DNA of 64,000 bases from Lentzea jiangxiensis (GTDB lineage: Bacteria > Actinomycetota > Actinomycetes > Mycobacteriales > Pseudonocardiaceae), in assembly GCF_900104175.1 (NCBI RefSeq), contig NZ_FNIX01000001.1, positions 757,975-821,974 of the forward strand, in the 5' to 3' direction. The notes below the pieces were generated by a model, which saw only the letters and a list, made by a program, of their open reading frames with translations, was not told where the DNA came from and did not search any database. Made by a program: the position numbers and the translations under genes. Position 1 is the stretch's first letter. Each line of letters starts with the position of its first letter. Positions 1-8,573 of this stretch are shown piece by piece.

Positions 1-483
1 CTCCTCGGTCACACCGGCGCGCAACGCCAGGTTGTGGATCCCGATGACCCGGGCGACGGGCTCCTCGCCCGGGCGGTCGCGGTAGCGGGGGCCGGGCGTG
101 ACCGTGCTCCGCGGGTTGTCGGCCAGCAGCCGGTAGTCGGTGAACAACGTCGGCAGCTCACCGAACGTGCCCAGCCGTCGCCATCGCGCCAGCACGGCCT
201 CCGCCTCGGGGTGCCGCGCCCAGAACAGCCGGGCCAGCTCGGTCTGCTCACCCCTGGCAGTGACGTAGCGGTCGCGCTGCTCGGCGCTGTCGATCTCGTA
301 CAACATCAGGTACTGCCCGGTCCGCTCTCCGCGCAAGCCGCGCAGCAGAGTCCACCGCCACCCTGGGTACAAGGGCAGGTGAACGCCTTCAGCGCGCACG
401 AAGGTCTCGAACTCCTCCGGCGTGACACCAGCCTCCGTGTCGATGGCGATGTACTGGAAGGTGAACACCGACGAGCGTCCCAT
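1..483 (-). CDS. hypothetical protein, possible tandem alpha/beta-barrel protein, 3' end cut by window edge
   Basis: Reading the minus strand from ATG at 483 gives 161 open codons to the window edge, so the C-terminus is missing. The start MGRSSVFTFQYIAID is followed by AGVTPEEFETFV, a small Trp/Arg-rich sheet region and QYLMLYEID. A second segment near residue 145 (ARVIGIHNLAL, then AGVTEE) echoes the first, which suggests two copies of a ferredoxin-like dimeric alpha/beta-barrel unit of the NIPSNAP/EthD kind. That fold assignment is inference. I do not recognise a specific function. A GAGGA ribosome-binding stretch lies about 10 nt before the ATG. The gene is divergent from the broken SWIM gene. 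Confidence 0.6.
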   Translation of the reverse strand, partial: MGRSSVFTFQYIAIDTEAGVTPEEFETFVRAEGVHLPLYPGWRWTLLRGLRGERTGQYLMLYEIDSAEQRDRYVTARGEQTELARLFWARHPEAEAVLARWRRLGTFGELPTLFTDYRLLADNPRSTVTPGPRYRDRPGEEPVARVIGIHNLALRAGVTEE

Positions 484-641
484 TGCGTCCAATCCTCGTG
501 CCGTGAAAGGGAACGCGCGTCCGACAAGCACGAGTCCCCTGCACCACATCCTGCCAGCTCCGGGGAGAACGGGGCCTGCGGGACTTCCCCGGTGGACGCG
601 ATCTGACCGCTGGTTGCGGGTGCCTGGCAGGATGGCCGGCC

Positions 642-2259
642 GTGGCGGTGACCAAGGGCACGGTGCGGAAGCTGGCTGACGAGAGGTCGTTCGAGCGAGG
701 CGAGCGGTACTTCGCGGCCGGCCAGGTTCGGCGGGTCGCGGTGGACGGGTCGACCGTGACCGCAACGGTGGACGGCACGCAGACTTATCGCGTGCGGCGC
801 CGACGGCGTGTTTTGCAAGCACTGCGTCGCTACTTCGCTGGCATGGCTGGAGCAAGGCGGTGAGGTGGGGGAGCCGCGTGCGAAGCCGTTGTCGGACAAG
901 CGCTTGCGGTTGTTCCTGCGTGGTTGTGATCAGGAGTGGCTGGTCGAGCAGCTGATGACGGCCGCGAAATCCGATCGCGTGCTGCGCGCCCGGCTCGCCG
1001 CCGCGGCCGGGCAGAAGAACGAGTTCGACGACCGTGATATCAGAGTCCGCTTGGAACGGGCCATCGACATTCCCGATTTCATCGACTACAGCGGGGCGTA
1101 CGGCTACTTCCTGCACGTCGGTGAGGCCCTGGACGAAGTCGAGCGACTGGTCGGAGCAGGGTTCGCCGATGCCGCGATCACTCTCGCCGAGTACGCGCTG
1201 GAACTGCTGGAGTCCTCGGCCGAGCGGGTGGACGACTCCGACGGCGGGCTGTCCGAGGCGATCGCCCGCGCGGAGGAGATCCACCTGGCGGCATGTGAGG
1301 CGGGCTCACCGGACCCGGTGGAGCTGGCCGAGCGTCTGGTCACGCGGGCGGTGAGCAGCGACTACGAGGTGTTCCTCGACGTGCTGCCCGCGTACGAGGA
1401 CGTGCTCGGCGCAGCGGGCTTGGCGCGGTACCGGGAACTCGTCGAGCAGGCGTGGCGGAAGCTGCCGCCGAAGAAGCCGAACGACTACGGCGCCCGCCGC
1501 TTCGTCATCACCCATCTCATGGAGAACCTGGCCGAGTCGTCGGGAGGGGCGGACGGGCTGGTCGAGGTGCTGGCCCGGGACGTCACGAGTTCTTACGACG
1601 TGCTCCGCATCGCTGAGCGGCTGTGTGCCGACGACCGTGACGACGAGGCGCTGACCTGGCTGGAACGCGGCCTGGCCGACTTCGAACCCGACTTCCGCCT
1701 GCGCGATCTGGCCGCCGAGATCCACGTGCGCGCGGGCCGGCTCGACCGGGCAGGCGAGATGCTCTGGGCCAACTTCACCGAGCGGCCGAGCCTGGAGACC
1801 TTCCGCGCGCTCCGCGACGGCACCACTGGTGACTTTCCGCAATGGCGGGAACGCGCGCTGGCCTTCCTCGCCGACCTGCCGCCCGTCAAGGGATCATGGT
1901 CATTGGGCCGCTCGACGTTGGTGGAGATCCTGCTGGCCGATGATGACCACGAGGCTGCCTGGAAGGCCGCGGTCGACGGCGGCTGCTCGGACGGTCTGTG
2001 GCTTCGCCTCGCGCGTGTCCGTGCCGCAAGCCGTCCGGCCGACGCCATTCCGATCCTGCTCCGCGCCGCCGACCGAGCGATCGAAGTACGCAACCGTGAC
2101 TCCTATCAGGCGGCCGTGCGCTTGCTGGCCGAGGCCAAGACGCTGTTCACCCGCTGCGACCGCGACGACGACTTCCGCGCTCACATGACCGCTGTGCGCG
2201 ACGCGCACCGCACGAAGTGGGCCCTGCGTCAGGAACTCGATTGGGCCCGGTTGCCTTGA
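642..2259 (+). pseudogene. SWIM zinc-finger protein, frameshifted with loss of the CxC half of the finger
   Basis: Codons from GTG 642 (MAVTKGTVRKLADERSFERG) encode the usual N-terminus of actinobacterial SWIM-domain proteins up to QTYRVR near 799. The matching downstream part (GADGVFCKHCVATSLAWLE) is in another frame and runs from about 803 to the TGA at 2257-2259. SWIM fingers have the form CxC-xn-CxH. Here only the second half (CKHC) is present, and no TGC-N3-TGC pair exists between 642 and 803. The sequence therefore shows a frameshift plus an internal loss of roughly ten or more codons. The remaining 480 residues are helical and repeat-like (TPR-like, rich in LAERL/ALxWLE), as in intact relatives. 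A sequencing or assembly error at the junction cannot be excluded. Confidence 0.7.
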
Positions 2260-2313
2260 TCAGCCGGGAGCAGCAGACGGCCGGCTCTGGCCAAACATGG
2301 CTGGACACGACAA

Positions 2314-2352
2314 AACGCCCGCTGAGCGGATTTGCGCTGCTCAACGGGCGTT
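2314..2352. terminator. bidirectional hairpin between the SWIM gene and tRNA-Arg
   Basis: AACGCCCG (2314-2321) pairs with CGGGCGTT (2345-2352), and TGAGC (2323-2327) pairs with GCTCA (2339-2343). It lies 3' of both the plus-strand SWIM gene and the minus-strand tRNA. Confidence 0.65.
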
Positions 2353-2357
2353 CTCAC

Positions 2358-2432
2358 TGGTGCCCCCGGCAGGATTCGAACCTGCGCTCCCGCCTCCGGA
2401 GGGCGGTGCTCTATCCCCTGAGCTACGGGGGC
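2358..2432 (-). tRNA. tRNA-Arg (anticodon CCG)
   Basis: On the minus strand a complete cloverleaf runs from 2432. The acceptor GCCCCCG pairs with CGGGGGC. The D arm is GCTC/GAGC. The anticodon stem CCGCC/GGCGG encloses loop CTCCGGA, so positions 34-36 are CCG. The T arm GCAGG-TTCGAAT-CCTGC is followed by discriminator A and an encoded CCA (2358-2360). It decodes CGG, a common Arg codon in this GC-rich genome. No integrase or direct repeat of its 3' end is visible nearby. Confidence 0.95.
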
Positions 2433-2546
2433 CGTAGCTACGTGGAAGATCCTAGCGCACACCCGCCACCCCGTTTCACCCCTACCCCCACCAACCCGCC
2501 AGGCGTGGCGTCCGTCACCGGATCGGCTGGTGGGGAACAGCGCGGA

Positions 2547-2573
2547 TTGCACTCATGCGCATGTCGCTATATG
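2547..2573 (+). promoter_or_regulatory. putative promoter of the CDF exporter
   Basis: TTGCAC (2547-2552) and TATATG (2568-2573) are separated by 15 nt, shorter than ideal. The hexamer ends 9 nt before ATG 2583, so the transcript would be leaderless or nearly so. Confidence 0.4.
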
Positions 2574-2582
2574 TTCCGAAGC

Positions 2583-3491
2583 ATGGGCCACGGGCATGGG
2601 CACGGCACGGCGTCTGCGAGCGGGCAGCACACCGGCAAGCTGTGGGTTGCGTTCGGCATCGGTGCCGTCTTCATGGTCGTCGAATTCGTCGTGGGGTTCG
2701 CGACGTCCTCGCTCGCGCTGATCTCCGATGCGGCGCACATGCTCACGGACGTGCTCGGGGTCGGGATGGCGCTGGCCGCGATCATGGTCGCCAGGAGGGC
2801 CAGGGCCGGGAAGAACCGCACGTTCGGGTTGTACCGGGCCGAGGTGCTGGCGGCGCTGGCCAACGCGGTGCTGCTCTTCGGGGTCGCCGGGTACGTGGTC
2901 TACGAGGCGTTCGGGCGGTTCCAGGACCCGCCGAGTGTGCCGGGGTGGCCGGTGCTCATCGCGGCGGGGTTGGGGCTCGCTGCCAACCTCGTCAGCTTCA
3001 GCGTCCTCAGGGAGGGCGCCAAGGAGAGCATCAACGTCAGGGGCGCGTACCTGGAGGTCCTGGCCGACCTGGTCGGGTCGGTGGGGGTGCTGGCTTCCGC
3101 GGTCGTCACGATCACGACGGGGTGGAAGTACGCGGACCCGATCATGGGTGTGCTCATCGGGGTGTGGGTGCTGCCGCGGACCTATGTGCTGGCGAAGAAC
3201 GCTTTGCACATCCTCTTCCAGCACGCGCCGGAACGGTTGGACGTCACGGAGGTGCAGCAGGCGCTCGCCGAGTTGCCCGGTGTCACGGAGGCGCACGACC
3301 TGCACGTCTGGACGCTCACGAGCGGGATGGAGGTGGCTTCGGCGCACCTCACGACCGCGCCGGACGCCGACCACGAGACCGTGCTCAAGGCCGCTCAGTC
3401 GTTGCTGGCGACCAAGTACCACATCGAGCACGCCACGCTGCAGGTCGAGGGCGGCTCGTCAGCGCAGCGGTGCCGGGAGCTTTCCTGGTGA
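2583..3491 (+). CDS. cation diffusion facilitator (CzcD/ZitB-type) divalent metal exporter
   Basis: A 302-residue inner-membrane protein beginning MGHGHGHG, a His-rich N-terminus typical of zinc CDF proteins. About six hydrophobic segments follow. TM2 carries SLALISDAAHMLTD, with the HxxxD metal ligands. TM5 carries AYLEVLADLVGS, with Glu-xxx-Asp as in CzcD-type members. The soluble C-terminal domain (VTEAHDLHVWTLTSG, then YHIEHATLQVE) is the ferredoxin-like CDF dimerisation domain. The family exports Zn, Cd or Co by proton antiport. ATG 2583 was chosen because the promoter hexamer places the transcript start there; ATG 2571 (MFRS-) is in frame. The substrate cannot be fixed from sequence. 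Confidence 0.9.
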   Translation: MGHGHGHGTASASGQHTGKLWVAFGIGAVFMVVEFVVGFATSSLALISDAAHMLTDVLGVGMALAAIMVARRARAGKNRTFGLYRAEVLAALANAVLLFGVAGYVVYEAFGRFQDPPSVPGWPVLIAAGLGLAANLVSFSVLREGAKESINVRGAYLEVLADLVGSVGVLASAVVTITTGWKYADPIMGVLIGVWVLPRTYVLAKNALHILFQHAPERLDVTEVQQALAELPGVTEAHDLHVWTLTSGMEVASAHLTTAPDADHETVLKAAQSLLATKYHIEHATLQVEGGSSAQRCRELSW

Positions 3492-3661
3492 TGCCGGGAG
3501 ATCGCGGATCCCGTCCTTGGTGGACGGGGCTCCGGTTCGTGACGGAACGATTTCCGTCCTCGGCTGGGGGACCGCGATCCGCACACGGCCTCGTTCGAAC
3601 GGCACCACAAGAGCCTCCCCAGTCACCACGCGCGGAATGCCAAGATCTCATCGGAGTATGT

Positions 3662-3725
3662 CTGAAAGGGATAGATCCTTTCAGGTGAACGGGAAAGGCC
3701 GCGTTCCGTGACGGAACGCGGCCTT
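3662..3725. terminator. two consecutive hairpins between convergent genes
   Basis: CTGAAAGG (3662-3669) pairs with CCTTTCAG (3677-3684) across a 7-nt loop. AAGGCCGCGTTCCG (3695-3708) pairs perfectly with CGGAACGCGGCCTT (3712-3725) across TGA. They end both the plus-strand exporter and the minus-strand mannosidase. The rest of the 262-nt gap holds a shorter inverted repeat (GACGGAA/TTCCGTC, 3541-3558) and no gene. Confidence 0.85.
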
Positions 3726-3753
3726 CCTCGTCAGCGCGACGGGCGGCTACGCA

Positions 3754-6700
3754 CTACAGCCCGGCACACTGCCCTGCCTTCGGACCCTTCACGTCGTTCG
3801 CGAAGCCGTTGTTCGACGGCTCCGGGTCGTTGCCGGTGCAGGACAACGGCCCGCCGACGGTGGAGAACGCCACGACCGACCTGGTCTTGTTCGACGTCAG
3901 CGACACGGGGCCGCTGACCGACGTGTTCTCGACCGCCACCTCGGTGGCCGAGCCGTGGACCGTCACCGGACCGGCCACGTTGGTGCCGACGAGCACCACG
4001 GAACCCGCGTCCGACGCCGAGATCGGGCCCTTGACCTCGCCGCCGAAGACGTACAGCGTGGCGCCGCGGGCAACCGTCACCGGACCGCTGATCGTGGCAC
4101 CGTCCACATAGGTCACGCCCTTGACCTGGAGCGGGCCGTTGACCGTGCCGGTCACCGTGGTGGTGGCGGCCGGCAGCGGCTTCGACATCAGCTCGAACTC
4201 GGCGAGCGCGACGTCGCCGGAGAACTCCAGGCGGTAGAAGTTGTAGCGACCCGGCGAGGCGATCTTGAACGACCGGGTGTACTGCTGCCACTGGAAGGTC
4301 TCACCGGAGCGCTTGTCGACCGTTGCCCACGTCTTGCCGTCGTAGGAGCCCTTCAGCTCCCAAGCCGACGGCGAGGTGCCCGTGCGGGCGTTCGTGAGCG
4401 TGTAGAACTCGGCCTTCTCCTTGGCGTCCGCCGCCTTGAAGTCGAACGAGCGGACCACCGCGGACGTGGAGGAGTTGTTGTCCACCAGGGCAGAGGTGGA
4501 CACACCCGTGGCCACGTCGCGCAGCGGCGTCGGGACCGCGTCGCCCCGGGTGATCGAGTCCGGCACGTCGTTGACGCCGGTGCCCCACGCCGAGGGGTTC
4601 GGACCCATGTCGAAGTCGATCGTGGCACCGGCCGCGAGCACGTCGTGCGGCAGCGACGTCTTGTTCCACGCCTTGCCGTTGACCTTCACGCCCTGCACGT
4701 AGATGTTCTTCGCGCTGTTCTTCGGCGCGTTGATGACGAGCTTCTTGCCGTTCTCGAGCTTCACGGTCGCCTTGGTGAACAGCGGCGACCCGATCGCGTA
4801 GGCCGGCTTGCCCATCTGCAGCGGGTAGAAGCCCAGCGAGGAGAACAGGTGCCAGGCCGACATCTCGCCGTTGTCCTCGTCGCCCGCGTAGCCCTGGCCC
4901 TCCTGCGAGCCGACGTACAGGCGCGACAGGATCTCCCGCACCTTCTCCGCCGTCCGCGCGGGCTTGCCGGCGTAGTTGTACATGTAGGCGATGTGGTGCG
5001 ACGGCTGGTTGGAGTGGCCGTACTGGCCCATCCGCACGTCCCGCGCCTCGATCATCTCGTGGATCACGCCGCCGTAGCCGCCGGGGAACTTCGCGGTCTC
5101 GGGCAGGGTGAAGAACGAGTCGAGCTTCTGCGCCAGCTTCTCCCGCCCGCCGTACAGGTTCGCGAGACCCTGTCCGTCGTGCGGCACCGTGAACGCCATG
5201 TTCCAGCCGTTCGTCTCGGTGTAGTCGTAGCGCCAGTCCTGCGGGTTGTACTTCGCCGGGTCCTCGACGCGCCACGACCCGTCGACGTTGCGGCCCTGGA
5301 AGAAGTCGATCCGCTTGTCGAAGGTCAGCACGTAGTTCTGGGCGCGGTTGAGGAAGTACTCGTGCTCCTCGGCGTACCGCTTCTCGCCCGTCTTCTCGTG
5401 CAGCGCCTTCGCCATCGACGCGATGCCGAAGTCGTTGAGGTAGCCCTCGATCGCCCACGACCACGCCTCGTGCAGCTGGTCGTTGCCGGTCCAGCCGAGG
5501 AAGATCGACCGGTCCATGCCCTTGCGGCCGACGTTGTTGCTCGGCGGCACGACGGACGCGTTCTTCACCGCGGCGTCGTAGGCGGCCTTGACGTCGAAGT
5601 TCGACACGCCCTTGAGGTACGCGTCCGCGAACGCCACGTCGGAGCTCGTGCCGGTCATCAGGTCCGCGTAACCGGGGGAGGACCAGCGCGAGATCCAGCC
5701 GCCGTCCTTGTACTGCTGGACGAAGCCCTCGGCCATCTCGCCCGCCTTCGACGGCGTGAACAGCGAGTACGCGGGCCAGGTCGTGCGGTAGGTGTCCCAG
5801 AACCCGTTGTTGACGTAGACCTTGCCGTCCACGATCTTGGCGCCGGTCCGCGTCGGCGTGTTCTCACCGACCGCGGGTGACACCGGGGACGCGTACCGGG
5901 TCTTGCCGCCGACGTTCTCGAAGCCCGAGTTCGGGTAGAGGTAGAGGCGGTACAGGTTGGAGTACAGCGTGATCAGCTGGTCCTCGGAAGCGCCTTCGAC
6001 CGTGATGATGCCGAGGATCTCGTCCCAGGCGGCCTGCGCCTTGTCGCGCACCGAGTCGAACGTGTCCGACGCGGTGACCTCCTGCTCCAGGTTCGACTTC
6101 GCCTGGTCCACGGAGATCAGCGACGTGGCGATGCGCAGCTCGACGGTCTTGTCGCCGAACGAGAAGTAGCCGCCCACGTTGTCGCGGCCCATGCCGGTGA
6201 GCTTGCCGCTCGCCGTGACCGCCTTGTCGACCTCGCCGTAGACGAACAGGCGGGTCGCGCCGGTGGACAGGCCGCTCTTGACGTCCGAGTAGCCCGTCAC
6301 GACGCCGTTGGCGGCGTCGAGGGTGAGGCCACCGGAGTTGTTCACGTTGTCGAAGACGAGGTTCTTCTGGCCCTGGTCGGCGAACGTGAACCGGAAGACC
6401 GCCGCGTGGTCGGTCGGCGCGATCTCGGTCTTCATGCCGTTCTCGAAGGTCACGCCGTAGTAGTGCGCCTTCGCGACCTCGTTGTCGTGCTTGAACGGCA
6501 GTGCGCGCAGCGCGCGGTCCTGGGTCGGCGCCTTGTCCGACGGCATGACCTGGAACGTCTGGCGGTCACCCATCCACGGGCTGGGCTCGTGGGAGGTCGT
6601 GAACGCCTGCAGCGTCGGCAGGTTCTGCGCGTTGTTGCGCTGCTGGTACTCGTACAGCCAGCTCTGCGAACCCGCGTTGGTCATCGGAGACCAGAAGTTG

Positions 6701-7986
6701 AAGCCGTGCGGAACGGCGGTCGCCGGGAAGTTGTTGCCCCGCGAGAACGAGCCGTTCGAGTTGGTGCCGCGCGTGGTGAGCACGTAGTCGGAGGGCTTCG
6801 CGTACTGCTTGGTGACGACGTCGCCGATGCGGATGTCGTCGTACCAGGCGGCGAAGTCCGTCGGTCCCTTCGGGCCGTCGTAGGCGACCAGGACCCGCTT
6901 GATCGTCTTGCCGGCCGCGACGGCGCCGATCGTCGACGCCACCTTGTTCCACTGGTTGGTGTAGAGGAACTTGCCCGCGCCTTGGCCCTGCGGCGACAGC
7001 ACGGCTCCGTGCTGGTCGACGGCCTTGAGGTCGCTCAGGTAGGTGCCGTCGGAGAACGCGAGGTCCACCGCCGAGTACGTGCTCGGGTAGTCCAGGTTGT
7101 CGGCCACGAACTCCGGGAAGATCATGTACGACAGCTCGGTCTTCGCTCCGACGGGGATGTCGACGTCGAAGACCTTGTTGTAGCTGTACGCGCGCCCCTC
7201 GGTCGTGTGGCGGCCCTGCGTGCGGAACGACTTCACGCCCGTCCAGCCGACGCGCGACTTGGACGTGTAGCCGCCCGTCGGGCCGGTGCCCGTGACGCTG
7301 CGCATGTTCGGCGCGGGCGGGTTCGTCGAACCGTCGGACAGCTGCACCTCGGCGAGCTGCACGATGTTCGTGGAGCCGTTGTTCAGCGTGACGTCGAGCT
7401 TGTAGTGCAGGAACGACTGCGGCGACGCGATGTCGTACGCCTTCGTCTGGAAGCGCTCGGCGAACGTCTCACCGGTGCGGGTGTCGATCACGGTCCAGTC
7501 GGTGCCGTTCGCCGAACCCTGCAGGGTCCAGTTCCTCGGGTCGCGCTCGGGGGAGTCGTTGGCCGACGAGAGCGCGTACTTCCTGATCGTCCTGGCCTCG
7601 TCGAACTTGAACGTCGCCCAGCCGGTGGTGGCGAAGACCAGCCACTTGGTGTTGACGCTGCCGTCGACGAGGTTCTCCTTGACCTCGCCCGACTCCGCGT
7701 GCTCGCCGTTGGCCCTCACCTCGACGACCTTGTCGGAGACGTTGCCCGGGATGCCCGAGCCGTCCGAGCCGATCACGCCCGCGGCCTTCGGCCCGCCCGC
7801 CGCGTCGGTCTCGACGGTGTTCGACCACGACGGTTGAGGTTGACCGTCCTCAAAGGACGACGAAAAACCCACTCCTGGCTCCTCTGGTGCGGCGGCCGCA
7901 TAGCCGTTGGTGACGCCACACACCAGTGTCGCAGTGATCGCGACGCTCAACAGGGTTGTAGTTCGTCTCTTGCGCAGGTGCCTCAT
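3754..7986 (-). CDS. secreted GH92 alpha-mannosidase with two discoidin-type domains and a beta-helix tail
   Basis: A 1410-residue exported protein starting at ATG 7986, where GGAAGGG lies 7 nt upstream. Residues 1-32 are a signal peptide (RKRR, then a hydrophobic stretch ending AAAAP). A discoidin/F5-8C-like carbohydrate-binding domain follows at about 75-200. The GH92 fold covers roughly 400-1130. It shows the family landmarks MGQYGHSNQPSHH near 985-997 and DEDNGEMSAWHLFSSLGFYP near 1035-1054; the Asp/Glu-rich calcium and catalytic region lies here. A second discoidin-like domain lies near 1195-1270. The last 130 residues repeat a GP[VLI] strand motif about every 20 residues and end SCTGN...GQCAGL. 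GH92 enzymes are calcium-dependent exo-alpha-mannosidases, so trimming of external mannans or N-glycans is likely. It is monocistronic, with an operator-like palindrome upstream. Confidence 0.92.
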   Translation of the reverse strand: MRHLRKRRTTTLLSVAITATLVCGVTNGYAAAAPEEPGVGFSSSFEDGQPQPSWSNTVETDAAGGPKAAGVIGSDGSGIPGNVSDKVVEVRANGEHAESGEVKENLVDGSVNTKWLVFATTGWATFKFDEARTIRKYALSSANDSPERDPRNWTLQGSANGTDWTVIDTRTGETFAERFQTKAYDIASPQSFLHYKLDVTLNNGSTNIVQLAEVQLSDGSTNPPAPNMRSVTGTGPTGGYTSKSRVGWTGVKSFRTQGRHTTEGRAYSYNKVFDVDIPVGAKTELSYMIFPEFVADNLDYPSTYSAVDLAFSDGTYLSDLKAVDQHGAVLSPQGQGAGKFLYTNQWNKVASTIGAVAAGKTIKRVLVAYDGPKGPTDFAAWYDDIRIGDVVTKQYAKPSDYVLTTRGTNSNGSFSRGNNFPATAVPHGFNFWSPMTNAGSQSWLYEYQQRNNAQNLPTLQAFTTSHEPSPWMGDRQTFQVMPSDKAPTQDRALRALPFKHDNEVAKAHYYGVTFENGMKTEIAPTDHAAVFRFTFADQGQKNLVFDNVNNSGGLTLDAANGVVTGYSDVKSGLSTGATRLFVYGEVDKAVTASGKLTGMGRDNVGGYFSFGDKTVELRIATSLISVDQAKSNLEQEVTASDTFDSVRDKAQAAWDEILGIITVEGASEDQLITLYSNLYRLYLYPNSGFENVGGKTRYASPVSPAVGENTPTRTGAKIVDGKVYVNNGFWDTYRTTWPAYSLFTPSKAGEMAEGFVQQYKDGGWISRWSSPGYADLMTGTSSDVAFADAYLKGVSNFDVKAAYDAAVKNASVVPPSNNVGRKGMDRSIFLGWTGNDQLHEAWSWAIEGYLNDFGIASMAKALHEKTGEKRYAEEHEYFLNRAQNYVLTFDKRIDFFQGRNVDGSWRVEDPAKYNPQDWRYDYTETNGWNMAFTVPHDGQGLANLYGGREKLAQKLDSFFTLPETAKFPGGYGGVIHEMIEARDVRMGQYGHSNQPSHHIAYMYNYAGKPARTAEKVREILSRLYVGSQEGQGYAGDEDNGEMSAWHLFSSLGFYPLQMGKPAYAIGSPLFTKATVKLENGKKLVINAPKNSAKNIYVQGVKVNGKAWNKTSLPHDVLAAGATIDFDMGPNPSAWGTGVNDVPDSITRGDAVPTPLRDVATGVSTSALVDNNSSTSAVVRSFDFKAADAKEKAEFYTLTNARTGTSPSAWELKGSYDGKTWATVDKRSGETFQWQQYTRSFKIASPGRYNFYRLEFSGDVALAEFELMSKPLPAATTTVTGTVNGPLQVKGVTYVDGATISGPVTVARGATLYVFGGEVKGPISASDAGSVVLVGTNVAGPVTVHGSATEVAVENTSVSGPVSLTSNKTRSVVAFSTVGGPLSCTGNDPEPSNNGFANDVKGPKAGQCAGL

Positions 7987-8036
7987 TGCAACCCTTCCGC
8001 CCGCCTGCCCCATGTGGGTGGGAGCGTTTCGGCACG

Positions 8037-8050
8037 TGACATCGTTGTCA
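8037..8050. promoter_or_regulatory. LacI-like operator upstream of the GH92 gene
   Basis: TGACA-tcgt-TGTCA is a perfect inverted repeat 51 nt before the GH92 start. TGGGAGCG at 8018-8025 resembles half of a CebR-type box. Sugar-responsive LacI regulators often bind such sites before actinobacterial glycosidase genes; the regulator is not in this window. Confidence 0.5.
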
Positions 8051-8454
8051 AGGGAGTGGACCGGATCTGTCCGTCAACCTGTCCTCTCCGCGGTCGCCGG
8101 TCGAGGAAGCCGATCGACGCCTGGGCTCGTCGGTGACCGGCCGCAAGTCGCCGGGTGGTGCGCCAGCGGTCATCGGCGGAGCCGTGGTGGCCCGGGTGGA
8201 CGAGCGCGACCGCGGCCGGCGGGGTGCGGGAAGATCGCTCCGCATGTCCATTGTGGACATTTTGTGAGAGCGCGGGCGACGGACCCCGGTGCCGTGCTCT
8301 TCGGAGCTGTCGCGACAGGCACGCGAAATGGTCTTGAAAGTTACTCTCTGAGAGTAGTTGAACTGCTCCCACCTGGTGATTCACTCAATTGTCGTAACTG
8401 TTAACGGTGTTTTGTGGCTTAGCGTTACCAGAACCTCCACCTGGAGGGTTGTGT
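8051..8454. other. gene-free stretch with an orphan palindrome
   Basis: No frame here has convincing codon bias. The part around 8320-8420 is less GC-rich than its surroundings. It contains a perfect 7-1-7 palindrome TACTCTC-T-GAGAGTA (8342-8356) and a small hairpin CCTCC/GGAGG (8434-8447). The palindrome looks like a TetR/GntR-type operator, but no start codon follows it closely on either strand. Confidence 0.4.
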
Positions 8455-8573
8455 CCTTCCGTTGCAAGGGGAGTCGGTAGGGGGATGCGGGGGACGTAGC
8501 CCCCTACCGACCGTGCACTGGGCAGGTGCCGCGCCCGCACCACCATCAGCCTGCCCAGTGCAGCAACGGAGGG
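8455..8573. other. three-stem inverted-repeat structure abutting the acyl-CoA dehydrogenase stop codon
   Basis: The outer arms 8455-8465 (CCTTCCGTTGC) and 8563-8573 (GCAACGGAGGG) pair over 11 bp with one wobble. Inside are two long perfect stems. GTCGGTAGGGGG (8473-8484) pairs with CCCCCTACCGAC (8500-8511), and TGCACTGGGCAGG (8514-8526) pairs with CCTGCCCAGTGCA (8550-8562). Together they make a closed three-way junction starting at the base next to the TAG stop (8574-8576). It probably acts as the transcript's 3' end. Its size and symmetry exceed an ordinary terminator, so a REP-like or miniature mobile element is an alternative. Confidence 0.7.

Noticed and set aside
34-606. 190-codon plus-strand ORF at the left edge
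   Set aside because: The minus strand has better codon bias, a plausible start at 483 and internal sequence similarity; this frame has no motif or ribosome-binding site.
2358-2432. tRNA-Arg as an integration site
   Set aside because: No integrase gene and no direct repeat of the tRNA 3' end were seen on either side.
6406-8136. 576-codon plus-strand ORF opposite the GH92 gene
   Set aside because: Arg/Val/Gly/Leu-dominated shadow of a GC-rich gene with a clear signal peptide and GH92 motifs on the other strand; no ribosome-binding site or recognisable motif.
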